Source: Fen-999 sp035654135 (GTDB lineage Bacteria > Pseudomonadota > Gammaproteobacteria > Burkholderiales > Rhodocyclaceae). Taken from it: DNA of 10,392 nucleotides. The translations under genes and the position numbers were made by a program. Shown here piece after piece: positions 1 through 6,388 of this stretch. The stretch covers positions 1 through 10,392 of the forward strand of contig DASRXN010000048.1 in NCBI GenBank assembly GCA_035654135.1, given 5' to 3'. Each line of letters begins with the position of its first letter. Within the stretch, counting starts at the first letter, position 1. The notes under the pieces are model-generated. The model made no database searches. It was not told the origin of the DNA and was given only the letters and a program-made list of their open reading frames with translations.

Positions 1-343
1 GGTTCACCGGGTCGAGGATGATGACCGCATCGTCCTTCATGCGCAGCGAAGACGCCGCATCGATCCAGTGGCCCTTCCAGCCTGCAGCACGCAGCTTGGG
101 GAACACCTCGCCCGTGTAGTCGCCGCCCTGGCAGGTAATGATGATGTCCATCTGCCGCAGGTCGTCGATGCTCCTGGCGTCCTTCAGTGGCGCGCCGCCG
201 CCTTCTGTCGGCCCCTTGCCGCCGATGTTCGACGTGGTAAAGAACACCGGTTCGATCAGGGCGAAGTCCTTTTCGTCGCGCATGCGCTGCACGAGCACCG
301 AACCGACCATGCCGCGCCAACCCACCAGACCAACTCGCTTCAT
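1..343 (-). CDS. asd: Aspartate-semialdehyde dehydrogenase, N-terminal part (gene runs off the left edge)
   Basis: Asd reduces aspartyl-4-phosphate to aspartate semialdehyde with NADPH, the branch-point step toward lysine/diaminopimelate, threonine and methionine in the cytoplasm. Only the first 114 codons are present. They begin MKRVGLVGWRGMVGSVL, the Rossmann-fold GxxGxxG-type nucleotide loop (residues 8-14) typical of the Gram-negative Asd class. TTSNIGG (36-42), the CQGGDYT segment (71-77) and WIDAASSLRM (93-102) also match the family. The catalytic cysteine (about residue 135 in E. coli) lies outside the window, so activity cannot be judged. The ATG is preceded by GAGGGA about 7 bases upstream. 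The gene starts 28 bases after the leuB stop on the same strand, so it is probably translated from a leuB-asd transcript, an arrangement common in betaproteobacteria. Confidence 0.95.
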   Translation of the reverse strand, partial: MKRVGLVGWRGMVGSVLVQRMRDEKDFALIEPVFFTTSNIGGKGPTEGGGAPLKDARSIDDLRQMDIIITCQGGDYTGEVFPKLRAAGWKGHWIDAASSLRMKDDAVIILDPVN

Positions 344-371
344 TTCCGTATCCCTCGAATGCATGTAACCG

Positions 372-1424
372 TCACAGCGCCGCCAGCACGGCATTGCCCA
401 TTTCCCTGGTGCCGACCTTAGTCGTGCCCGGCTCGTAGATGTCGCCGGTGCGGTAACCCTGGGCCAGCACCTTCTTCACCGCAACTTCGATCCGGCCGGC
501 CGCCTCTTCCTTGGCGAAGGTGTAGCGCAGCATCATCGCCGCCGACAGGATGGTCGCCAGCGGGTTGGCGACGCCCTTGCCGGCGATGTCCGGGGCTGAT
601 CCGTGGCTGGGCTCGTAGAGCCCCTTGTTGTTGGCATCGAGCGAGGCCGACGGCAGCATACCAATCGAGCCGGTCAACATCGAGGCCTCGTCCGACAGGA
701 TGTCGCCGAACATGTTGCCTGTGACCATGACGTCGAACTGCTTCGGGTTGCGCACCAGTTGCATGGCGGCGTTGTCGACCAGCATGTGGCTGAGTTCCAC
801 GTCCGGATAGTCTGGCGCCATGGCCGACACCACGTCACGCCAGAGCTGGGTGCATTCGAGCACGTTCATCTTGTCGACGGAACAGACCTTCTTGTTGCGC
901 TTGCGCGCAGCTTCGAAGGCCACCTTGGCGATGCGGCGGATTTCCGACTCGCTGTACACCATGGTGTTGAAACCCACCTTCTCGCCATTGCGGACTTCGA
1001 TGCCGCGCGGTTGGCCGAAATAGATGTCGCCGGTCAGTTCGCGCACGATCAGGATATCGAGCCCGGCCACCACCTCCGGCTTCAGGGTCGAAGCATTCGC
1101 GAGTTCCGGATACAGAACCGCCGGACGCAGGTTGGCGAACAGGCCGAGTTGTTTGCGAATGCCCAGCAGGCCACGCTCCGGCCGCTGCTCGCGCGGGTTG
1201 TTGTCCCACTTCGGTCCGCCGACGGCACCGAGCAGAACGGCATCGGCCGCCTGGGCGAGCTTCTGGGTTGCCTCGGGATAGGGATCGCCGGTGGCATCGA
1301 CCGCGCAGCCGCCCAGCAGCGCCTCTTCCAATTCCATCTTCAACCCGAGGGCATTGAGGACACGCACCGCTTCGGCGGTGATCTCGGGACCAATGCCGTC
1401 GCCCGGCAGCACGCAAATCTTCAT
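372..1424 (-). CDS. leuB: 3-isopropylmalate dehydrogenase
   Basis: LeuB oxidatively decarboxylates 3-isopropylmalate to 2-oxoisocaproate with NAD+, the third step of leucine synthesis. The 350-residue product is normal length. Visible landmarks are LPGDGIGPEI (6-15), the substrate-binding arginine region LLGIRKQLGLFANLRPA (86-102), RELTGDIYFG with the active-site tyrosine (128-137), SVDKMNV with the catalytic lysine at 185, VDNAAM with a metal-binding Asp at 217, the isocitrate/isopropylmalate dehydrogenase signature at 237-256 with Asp241 and Asp245, and the NAD-binding loop HGSAPDIAGKGVANP (274-288). The ATG has AGGAA about 7 bases upstream. asd follows 28 bases downstream. leuC and leuD, the usual upstream partners, are absent: an M48 metalloprotease gene precedes it instead. 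No residue looks damaged. Confidence 0.98.
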   Translation of the reverse strand: MKICVLPGDGIGPEITAEAVRVLNALGLKMELEEALLGGCAVDATGDPYPEATQKLAQAADAVLLGAVGGPKWDNNPREQRPERGLLGIRKQLGLFANLRPAVLYPELANASTLKPEVVAGLDILIVRELTGDIYFGQPRGIEVRNGEKVGFNTMVYSESEIRRIAKVAFEAARKRNKKVCSVDKMNVLECTQLWRDVVSAMAPDYPDVELSHMLVDNAAMQLVRNPKQFDVMVTGNMFGDILSDEASMLTGSIGMLPSASLDANNKGLYEPSHGSAPDIAGKGVANPLATILSAAMMLRYTFAKEEAAGRIEVAVKKVLAQGYRTGDIYEPGTTKVGTREMGNAVLAAL

Positions 1425-1513
1425 GTTCGTTCCTATGCAGTTGGCTGGATGCCGGAATGACGCAGCGCCGCCGAGGCAGGCGGTTGCACCATCTTCCGGG
1501 CTGGCAAGCGTGG

Positions 1514-1522
1514 ATTATCGCA
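1514..1522 (-). promoter_or_regulatory. Possible extended -10 promoter element for leuB-asd
   Basis: On the minus strand TGCGATAAT is an extended -10 match (TGn plus five of six TATAAT bases). It overlaps the TAA stop codon of the M48 gene and would start transcription roughly 80 bases before the leuB ATG. No good -35 hexamer lies at 16-18 bases, so this rests on the extended -10 alone. A separate promoter would make sense because leuB is not downstream of leuCD here. Confidence 0.3.
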
Positions 1523-2276
1523 CAGGCCGGTAATAGCCCATGGCCTCCGGCAGCGCCTGCTCGATCTGGTGAATCCGGGTACTGTCCGCCGGATGCGTGG
1601 ACAGAAATTCCGGCGGTTTGCCCTTGTCCTGAGCCGCCATTCGCTTCCACAACTCGAGCGCCGCATGCGGATCGTAGCCCGCCCTGGCCATGTATATCAG
1701 TCCCATGCGGTCGGCCTCGGACTCATGCAGGCGGGAGTAAGGCAGGATAACGCCCAGCGTGGCACCCGCGCCGATCAGGCCACCGTAGAGATTCGCCTTG
1801 TTCTGGTCGCCGGCGGCAATCACCGCCGCCATCGTCACGCCTTCCAGCACCAGTTGCTGGCTCACCCGCTCCGCTCCATGGCGGGCGATGGCGTGGGCGA
1901 CCTCGTGGCCGATCACCGCCGCCAGCCCCGCCTCGTCCTTGGCGATGGGCATCAGTCCCGTATAGACGGCAACCTTGCCGCCGGGCAAGCAGAAGGCATT
2001 GACGGTCTTGTCGTTCTCGATGACCTTGAATTCCCATTGGTAGTCATCGCGGCCGGTGGCAGCGGCGATCCGGCTGCCGACGCGGGCGACCAGGGCGTTC
2101 AAGGCCGGGTCGTGAGAAATCTTCTCCTTCTTCAGAACCTCCTGGTAGGCCGAGAGCCCCATGGACGCTTCCTGACCCGCCGAAACCAGTTGCAACTGAC
2201 TCCGGCCAGTGATGGGCACGTTCTGGCAACCCGCCAAGGCAATGGTGATGGCCATCGAGATGGGCAAGGCACGCAT
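1515..2276 (-). CDS. M48 family metalloprotease, lipoprotein (LoiP/YggG-like)
   Basis: Predicted zinc metallopeptidase of peptidase family M48, anchored by lipid on the periplasmic side. The 253-residue protein starts with a short signal peptide ending in the lipobox LAGC (14-17), so Cys17 would be lipidated. The zinc site is HEVAH (124-128), inside VIGHEVAHAIARHGAERVS. The third ligand is probably Glu185 in HESEADRMG (184-192), the usual ExxAD element. STHPADSTRI (227-236) is the conserved C-terminal motif. E. coli LoiP and BepA are the closest known types and act in outer-membrane protein quality control, but no TPR domain is present, so a LoiP-like single-domain protease fits best. The start has a good AGGAG about 7 bases upstream. 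The gene begins 17 bases after the MFS stop, so the two are very likely co-translated. The native substrate is not known from sequence. Confidence 0.93.
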   Translation of the reverse strand: MRALPISMAITIALAGCQNVPITGRSQLQLVSAGQEASMGLSAYQEVLKKEKISHDPALNALVARVGSRIAAATGRDDYQWEFKVIENDKTVNAFCLPGGKVAVYTGLMPIAKDEAGLAAVIGHEVAHAIARHGAERVSQQLVLEGVTMAAVIAAGDQNKANLYGGLIGAGATLGVILPYSRLHESEADRMGLIYMARAGYDPHAALELWKRMAAQDKGKPPEFLSTHPADSTRIHQIEQALPEAMGYYRPVR

Positions 2277-2293
2277 TCAATTCTCCTGAGCAG

Positions 2294-3475
2294 TCATTTC
2301 CCGACCTCGGCCATGCCGCGCCAGGTGAATAGCAGTCCAACGAGTGCAAACGCAGATCCGAGCGTGAAAGTCAGTCCTGGTCCGACGCCGTCCCATGCGG
2401 CGCCGCTGACCAGATTGCCGACCATGCCGCCGGCGCCAAATGAAATGCTGCCATAAAGTGCCTGTACGCGGGCCTGCTGCCTGGCTGGAAACCAACGATT
2501 GAGCACTGCCACCGCTGCCGCATGGTAGGCACCGAAGGTGGCGCCGTGCATCACCTGCGCCAGCAGCAGAAGCCAGAAATGATCGGCACCCCAGCCGATC
2601 AGCAGAAAACGGATCACAGCCAGAATGAAACTTGCCAGGAGAATAGTACGCACCGACCAGGCACGCATCATGCGCGGCATGACAACGAATACTGCAATCT
2701 CGGCCACCACGCCGAGCGACCAGAGCGCGCCCACGGCCGTCTTGCCGTAACCATGATCGACCAGATGGATCGAATAGAAAACGTAGAAGGGACCGTGGGC
2801 TGCCGACATAAAAAAGCACGCAACCAGGAGTGCCAGCACCTCGGGACGCATGAGACCGCGGCGGAGATCCACCGGCGTGTCGGCTGCCCGGGCCGGCGCA
2901 TCGGCAAGCAGCCACGCGCAGACGACAATGCCAGCGAGCAACGCCAGAACGATCCATAACAGGCTGTCGAGGCCGGCCAGGTCCAGCCAGGCGCCGGTGC
3001 CGAGAACGGCGATGATGAAACCGACGGAGCCCCAGAGCCGAATGCGGCCGTAATGCTCGGCGCGCCCCTCGAGGTGGCGCAAGGTCAGGGCCTCCACCAG
3101 CGGCAGCGCGGCGCTCCAGAAGAACGACATCACGGCCATGGCGGTGAACAGCGTCCAGAAATCCCTGGCGAAGAAGAAGGTCAGAAAGCCAGCTGCCGAC
3201 AGCAGTGCCGACGCCCGCACTACAACGGCTTTGCGTCCCAGACGCTCGGCCAGCCAGCCCCATAGATTGGGCGCCACCAAGCGCATCGCCTGCATCAACG
3301 ACATCAGCGTGGCGATAGCTGTGGGGGTGAGGCCCAGAGATTGCAGGTAAAGGGTGAAGTACGGCGCGAAGGCGCCGATAAAGGCGAAGTAAAAGAAATA
3401 CCACCCCGACAGTCGCCAGTGGGGCGAGGATGGCAGCGAGGACAGGGGCGACGATGACGATGAGAAAAGCGGCAT
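2294..3475 (-). CDS. MFS transporter, HcaT/MFS_1-like family
   Basis: A 393-residue, roughly 12-helix major facilitator transporter of the inner membrane. The opening HWRLSGWYFFYFAFIGAFAPYF (19-40) and GWLAERLGRK (73-82), a motif A variant between helices 2 and 3, resemble the group that includes E. coli HcaT (putative 3-phenylpropionate transporter) and nucleoside H+ symporter-like proteins. FGAYHAAAVAVLNRWFP in the second half and GSISFGAGGMVGN near the end are also typical. The substrate cannot be assigned. The ATG at 3475 is the only usual in-frame start before helix 1. It gives an unusual serine/proline-rich lead (residues 5-17), and no Shine-Dalgarno precedes it: a GC-rich hairpin occupies that place. 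The gene lies 39 bases after the ydcH-like gene and 17 bases before the M48 lipoprotein gene. Confidence 0.9.
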   Translation of the reverse strand: MPLFSSSSSPLSSLPSSPHWRLSGWYFFYFAFIGAFAPYFTLYLQSLGLTPTAIATLMSLMQAMRLVAPNLWGWLAERLGRKAVVVRASALLSAAGFLTFFFARDFWTLFTAMAVMSFFWSAALPLVEALTLRHLEGRAEHYGRIRLWGSVGFIIAVLGTGAWLDLAGLDSLLWIVLALLAGIVVCAWLLADAPARAADTPVDLRRGLMRPEVLALLVACFFMSAAHGPFYVFYSIHLVDHGYGKTAVGALWSLGVVAEIAVFVVMPRMMRAWSVRTILLASFILAVIRFLLIGWGADHFWLLLLAQVMHGATFGAYHAAAVAVLNRWFPARQQARVQALYGSISFGAGGMVGNLVSGAAWDGVGPGLTFTLGSAFALVGLLFTWRGMAEVGK

Positions 3476-3483
3476 AGGCGTGC

Positions 3484-3505
3484 GGCAGGCGCACGCGCCC
3501 CTGCC
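3484..3505 (-). other. GC-rich hairpin immediately before the MFS start codon
   Basis: In the 39-base gap between the YdcH-like gene and the MFS gene, GGCAGG and CCTGCC form a 6-bp stem with a further GC-rich partial extension inside. The structure ends 8 bases before the MFS ATG, exactly where a Shine-Dalgarno would be expected, and no such motif is present. There is no T-run after it, so it is not a classical intrinsic terminator. It may damp translation of the MFS gene, or mark an mRNA processing or stability point. Confidence 0.5.
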
Positions 3506-3514
3506 CGCTGGTAC

Positions 3515-3775
3515 TTACTTGTGCTTCTGGCCCGCCCGGAAGGCGAGCATGAAATGGTAAAGCTCGTCCTTGAGCTTGACCCGCTGCTTCTTCATGTCCT
3601 CAAGAGTGAAATCGGCTACTGGCATGTCATGCACTTCCAGATCCTCGACCTTGCCGGTCAGGCGGCTGTATTGACCCATGGAGCGCCGGAAATACGGATT
3701 GTTTCCCTTCAATGCTTCGATGGCATCGTGCATGTCGGGAAATTCGGCGTACAGGTCGTGGTGATCTACTTGCAT
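3515..3775 (-). CDS. YdcH/DUF465 family small protein
   Basis: An 86-residue, charged, mostly helical soluble protein. The pattern near the start (DHHDLYAEFPDMHDAIEAL, residues 4-22), then NPYFRRSMGQYSRLTGKVEDLE, and the closing KKQRVKLKDELYHFML segment match the YdcH/DUF465 family. That family is described as short helical-hairpin proteins, and its function is not established. There are no cysteines, membrane segments or signal peptide. The start is well supported: GGGGAGAG lies about 8-9 bases upstream of the ATG. It begins 31 bases after the aroC stop and ends 39 bases before the MFS gene, so it probably sits within the same transcript, but its neighbours do not reveal a role. Confidence 0.88.
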   Translation of the reverse strand: MQVDHHDLYAEFPDMHDAIEALKGNNPYFRRSMGQYSRLTGKVEDLEVHDMPVADFTLEDMKKQRVKLKDELYHFMLAFRAGQKHK

Positions 3776-3806
3776 GGGTGTTCTCTCCCCTGTCTCGGTT
3801 ATGAAT

Positions 3807-4910
3807 TCATTTTACCAGCCGGCCCGGGACCTTCGGCGTCGGGCATTGGACATCGGCGCACTGAGCGCGATGTTTAAGGGCGGCATCGATCAGCACCAGC
3901 GCCAGCATGGCCTCGGCGATCGGCGTCGCCCGGATGCCGACGCACGGGTCATGGCGGCCGTGGGTCTCGACCATCGCCGGTTGACCCTGGAGGTCGATCG
4001 AGCGCCGCGGCAGGCGGATACTGGAAGTTGGCTTGATGGCGATATTGACGACGACGTCCTGGCCCGTGGCAATGCCGCCAAGGACACCACCGGCGTGATT
4101 GCTGAGAAAGCCTTGCGGCGTCAGTTCGTCGCCGTGCTCACTGCCGCGTTGTTCGATACTGGCGAAGCCGGCGCCGATCTCGACGCCTTTGACGGCATTG
4201 ATGCCCATCATGGCGTAGGCAATGTCGGCATCGAGCCGGTCATAGACCGGATCGCCCCAGCCGACCGGCACGTTTTCCGCCATCACGGTGATTTGCGCAC
4301 CGATGGAATCGCCATCCTTGCGCAGCTGATCCATGAAGGCCTCCAGGCGCGGAACGACATCGGCATCGGGAACGAAAAACGGGTTGTTGTCGACTGCCGA
4401 CCAATCGCGCAGCGGAATTTCGATCGGCCCCAGCTGGCTCAGGTAGCCGCGCACTGTGACACCGTAGCGCTCGCGCAGCCATTTGCGGGCAATGGCGCCG
4501 GCGGCGACGCGCACCGCCGTTTCCCGGGCGCTGGATCGGCCGCCGCCGCGATAGTCGCGGATACCGTATTTCTGCCAGTAAGTGTAGTCGGCGTGGCCGG
4601 GCCGGAAGGTACTGGCAATGTTGCCGTAATCCTTGCTGCGCTGGTCCTGATTGCGAATCAGCAGCGCGATGGGGGTTCCCGTGGTGCGCCCCTCGAAAGT
4701 GCCGGAGAGGATCTCGACCGTATCCGGTTCATGACGCTGGGTGACATGGCGCGACGTACCAGGCCGCCGCCGATCCAGTTCGGCCTGGATGTCGGCAGCA
4801 CTGATCTCCATTCCCGGTGGGCAGCCATCGACGACGCAGCCAATAGCGGGGCCATGGGATTCACCGAAGGACGTGACGCGGAACAGGGTACCGAAGGTAT
4901 TGCCGGACAT
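3807..4910 (-). CDS. aroC: Chorismate synthase
   Basis: AroC converts 5-enolpyruvylshikimate-3-phosphate to chorismate, the last shared step to aromatic amino acids, folates and quinones, and needs reduced FMN. The 367-residue protein is normal length for the bacterial enzyme. All three family signatures are visible: GESHGPAIGCVVDGCPPG (16-33) with the conserved His19, the RPGHADY segment with His106 followed by RGGGRSSARET (121-131), and RHDPCVGIRATPIAEAM (319-335). The start MSGNTFGTLF is the usual family N-terminus, although no convincing Shine-Dalgarno precedes it. It lies 44 bases downstream of the CBS-domain gene on the same strand. The class using a separate flavin reductase is expected because no reductase domain is fused. 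The nearby ferredoxin is not known to be its reductant. Confidence 0.98.
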   Translation of the reverse strand: MSGNTFGTLFRVTSFGESHGPAIGCVVDGCPPGMEISAADIQAELDRRRPGTSRHVTQRHEPDTVEILSGTFEGRTTGTPIALLIRNQDQRSKDYGNIASTFRPGHADYTYWQKYGIRDYRGGGRSSARETAVRVAAGAIARKWLRERYGVTVRGYLSQLGPIEIPLRDWSAVDNNPFFVPDADVVPRLEAFMDQLRKDGDSIGAQITVMAENVPVGWGDPVYDRLDADIAYAMMGINAVKGVEIGAGFASIEQRGSEHGDELTPQGFLSNHAGGVLGGIATGQDVVVNIAIKPTSSIRLPRRSIDLQGQPAMVETHGRHDPCVGIRATPIAEAMLALVLIDAALKHRAQCADVQCPTPKVPGRLVK

Positions 4911-4954
4911 GGCGCGAGTCTACCACGGCGTTCCGCCATGACTGACTTTGTGGG

Positions 4955-5413
4955 TCAGGCGCGCGCTTCCTCCTGAGTGTCCTGCGACCAATCGCTGATG
5001 TAGGCCTTGAGCATGCGGTTTTCGAAGCCCTGCTCGTCAAGCACCGCCTTGGCGACGTCGTGGAAGGAAATCACCCCGAGCAGGGTGTCGCCCTCCATGA
5101 TCGGCAGGTAGCGCATGTGCTTTTCGACCATCAGGCGGCGCAATTCGTCCACCTGCATCTCGGGCAGGCCGACGACGGGATCACGCACCATGACCTCGCC
5201 CACCGTCACCGAACCCCATGCGGCGCCTCGGGCATGAAGCACCTTCAGGACTTCACGAAAGGTCAGCATCCCGGCCATGCGTCCATGGTCGAAGCAGGCC
5301 AGCGAGCCGACGTCATGCTCGCTCATGGTAGCCGCGGCCTCGGAAAGCTTCTTTTCCGGGGCAATGGTGTAAAGGACCTTACCCTTGACTGCGAGAATTT
5401 CCCTCACTTGCAT
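4955..5413 (-). CDS. Two-CBS-domain protein
   Basis: A 152-residue cytoplasmic protein consisting almost entirely of a Bateman module. The first CBS domain spans about residues 7-62 (LSEAAATMSEHDVGSLACF, then GMLTFREVLKVL). The second spans about 73-130 (VGEVMVRDPV, then RYLPIMEGDTLLGVISFHDVAKAVL). A charged tail, DTQEEARA, closes the protein. CBS pairs bind adenine nucleotides or related ligands and usually regulate a partner domain, but here they stand alone, so partner and ligand are unknown. The start is strongly supported by AGGAGGG 7 bases before the ATG. The gene begins 15 bases after the fdxA stop and is followed by aroC, suggesting co-transcription with both. Resemblance to stand-alone CBS proteins of other betaproteobacteria is my recollection of the family, not a search result. 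Confidence 0.92.
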   Translation of the reverse strand: MQVREILAVKGKVLYTIAPEKKLSEAAATMSEHDVGSLACFDHGRMAGMLTFREVLKVLHARGAAWGSVTVGEVMVRDPVVGLPEMQVDELRRLMVEKHMRYLPIMEGDTLLGVISFHDVAKAVLDEQGFENRMLKAYISDWSQDTQEEARA

Positions 5414-5428
5414 GGCAGTACCCTCCTC

Positions 5429-5752
5429 TCAGCGTTTCAGAAAGCGCAGCTTGTCGCCGACACCCTTCCATTCGTCAGCGTCTGCCGGCGGCGGCTTACG
5501 CTCGATGATTGCCGGCCACTGCCGGGCCAGCTCGGCATTGATGGTGATGAAAGCCCTCTGGCTTTCCGGCACGTCGTCTTCGGCGAAAATTGCCTCGGCC
5601 GGACATTCCGGCACGCAAAGCGTGCAGTCGATGCATTCCTCGGGGTCGATGACCAGGAAATTCGGTCCCTCCCGGAAACAATCCACCGGACAGATATCCA
5701 CGCAATCCGTGTACTTGCACTTGATGCACGCTTCCGTCACCACGTAGGCCAT
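5429..5752 (-). CDS. fdxA: 7Fe-8S ferredoxin (FdxA type)
   Basis: A 107-residue soluble electron carrier of the [3Fe-4S][4Fe-4S] type, like Azotobacter vinelandii FdI. Cysteines lie at 9, 12, 17, 21, 25, 40, 43, 46 and 50. By alignment to FdI (shifted by one), Cys9/17/50 would hold the 3Fe cluster and Cys21/40/43/46 the 4Fe cluster, with Cys12 and Cys25 as the extra family cysteines. The C-terminal extension (INAELARQWPAIIERKPPPADADEWKGV) is typical of FdxA. I chose the ATG giving MAYVVTEACIKC because family members begin there and GGGGGGA sits about 10 bases upstream. An in-frame TTG at 5773 and ATG at 5761 are possible but would add residues unlike the family. It is the first gene of the leftward run and is divergent from trxA. 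Its redox partner is not evident. Confidence 0.95.
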   Translation of the reverse strand: MAYVVTEACIKCKYTDCVDICPVDCFREGPNFLVIDPEECIDCTLCVPECPAEAIFAEDDVPESQRAFITINAELARQWPAIIERKPPPADADEWKGVGDKLRFLKR

Positions 5753-5779
5753 AGGCAACATTCCCCCCAGCAATGTCCC

Positions 5780-5790
5780 AGTATAGTACT
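5780..5790 (-). promoter_or_regulatory. Possible fdxA promoter -10 with overlapping short palindrome
   Basis: The minus strand reads TATACT (5780-5785), a -10-like hexamer about 28 bases from the fdxA ATG. It falls inside the palindrome AGTA-TAG-TACT (5780-5790). No good -35 lies at standard spacing. The longer string TTGAGTACTATACTGGG resembles an Rrf2/IscR type 1 half-site layout (GACT, spacer, AGTC) with symmetric substitutions. This is suggestive of activator or repressor control of an Fe-S protein gene but is weak. Confidence 0.3.
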
Positions 5791-5794
5791 CAAC

Positions 5795-5824
5795 TTTCCA
5801 GTTCTGCCGATTTTTTGCTAGGAT
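5795..5824 (+). promoter_or_regulatory. Possible trxA promoter
   Basis: TTTCCA (5795-5800) and TAGGAT (5819-5824) are separated by 18 bases. Each matches four of six sigma70 consensus positions. Transcription would start near 5831, giving a leader of about 80 bases before the trxA ATG. The leader contains two small GC stem-loops (5862-5872 and 5875-5890). The divergent fdxA promoter region overlaps, so the two genes may share regulation. Confidence 0.35.
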
Positions 5825-5911
5825 GGCGTCGGACAGCGCCCCCGCCAGAATTCTGCATATGGCCGACTCGGCATGCCGCCGCCCTGCGGCAACAACTATT
5901 CAGAGGAATCC

Positions 5912-6238
5912 ATGAGCGAACACATCCTGCATGTCACCGACACCAATTTCAAAACGGAGGTGCTCGACTCCGGCACGCCCGTACTGGTCGATTACTGGGC
6001 CGAATGGTGCGGCCCGTGCAAGATGATCGCCCCCATCCTCGACGAGGTCGCCAAGGAATACGGCGGCAAGCTGAAAGTCGCCAAACTGAATATCGACGAG
6101 AACCCCAAGACGCCCGGCGAGTACGGCATCCGTGGCATTCCGACGCTGATCCTCTTCAAGGGCGGCAACGTCGAGGCGACCAAGATCGGCGCCCTCTCGA
6201 AATCCCAGTTGACCGCCTTCATTGACAGCAACCTCTGA
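5912..6238 (+). CDS. trxA: Thioredoxin 1
   Basis: Small cytoplasmic dithiol protein that reduces protein disulfides and is itself recharged by thioredoxin reductase. The 108-residue protein has the standard thioredoxin fold length. The active site WCGPCK is at 32-37, the buried Asp at 27 (VDYWAEWCGPC), and the cis-proline loop GIPT at 75-78 with Pro77. The ATG at 5912 has AGAGGA about 5-6 bases upstream. A longer reading from 5873 adds 13 residues of poor likeness to the family and lacks a ribosome binding site. rho lies 150 bases downstream on the same strand; trxA-rho adjacency is common in beta- and gammaproteobacteria. No T-run terminator separates the two genes, so part of the transcription may continue into rho. 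Confidence 0.98.
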   Translation: MSEHILHVTDTNFKTEVLDSGTPVLVDYWAEWCGPCKMIAPILDEVAKEYGGKLKVAKLNIDENPKTPGEYGIRGIPTLILFKGGNVEATKIGALSKSQLTAFIDSNL

Positions 6239-6254
6239 TATCGCTAGAGTCCGC

Positions 6255-6298
6255 GCCTGAATCTGCGCACTAACAATACAAGCGCCGCAGATTCGGGC
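6255..6298 (+). promoter_or_regulatory. Long stem-loop in the trxA-rho intergenic leader
   Basis: GCCTGAATCTGCG (6255-6267) pairs with CGCAGATTCGGGC (6286-6298) over 13 positions, with one G-U pair and an 18-base loop. It starts 16 bases after the trxA stop. There is no T-tract after it, so it is not a textbook intrinsic terminator. It could stabilise the trxA mRNA 3' end, or form part of an attenuating leader for rho. Confidence 0.65.
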
Positions 6299-6302
6299 CA
6301 GC

Positions 6303-6367
6303 GCCGGCACCTTCCGGCCGCATCCTGAAATTCCCTCAAGAGCATTCCTTCCGGACCCTACGGTCCG
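6303..6367 (+). promoter_or_regulatory. Two further small hairpins in the rho leader
   Basis: GCCGG (6303-6307) pairs with CCGGC (6314-6318) around a 6-base loop. CGGACC (6352-6357) pairs perfectly with GGTCCG (6362-6367) around the tetraloop CTAC, ending 21 bases before the rho ATG. With the larger stem upstream they make three stem-loops in 150 bases. In E. coli, rho is autoregulated by Rho-dependent attenuation in its leader; whether these elements do so here is inference. Confidence 0.4.
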
Positions 6368-6388
6368 CGCCACTCCATAGGTCGTCCC

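Noticed and set aside
1468..1483. Hairpin CCGCC/GGCGG between the M48 gene and leuB as a terminator
   Set aside because: The stem is only 5 bp and no T-run follows on either strand.
2277..3494. A 405-codon minus-strand frame over the MFS gene
   Set aside because: Its translation is arginine/glycine/histidine-rich and lacks membrane pattern beyond the first residues, while the other frame gives a coherent 12-helix MFS protein.
3774..4976. A 400-codon plus-strand open frame over aroC
   Set aside because: It is entirely antisense to a chorismate synthase with all signatures intact; the product has no recognisable domain.
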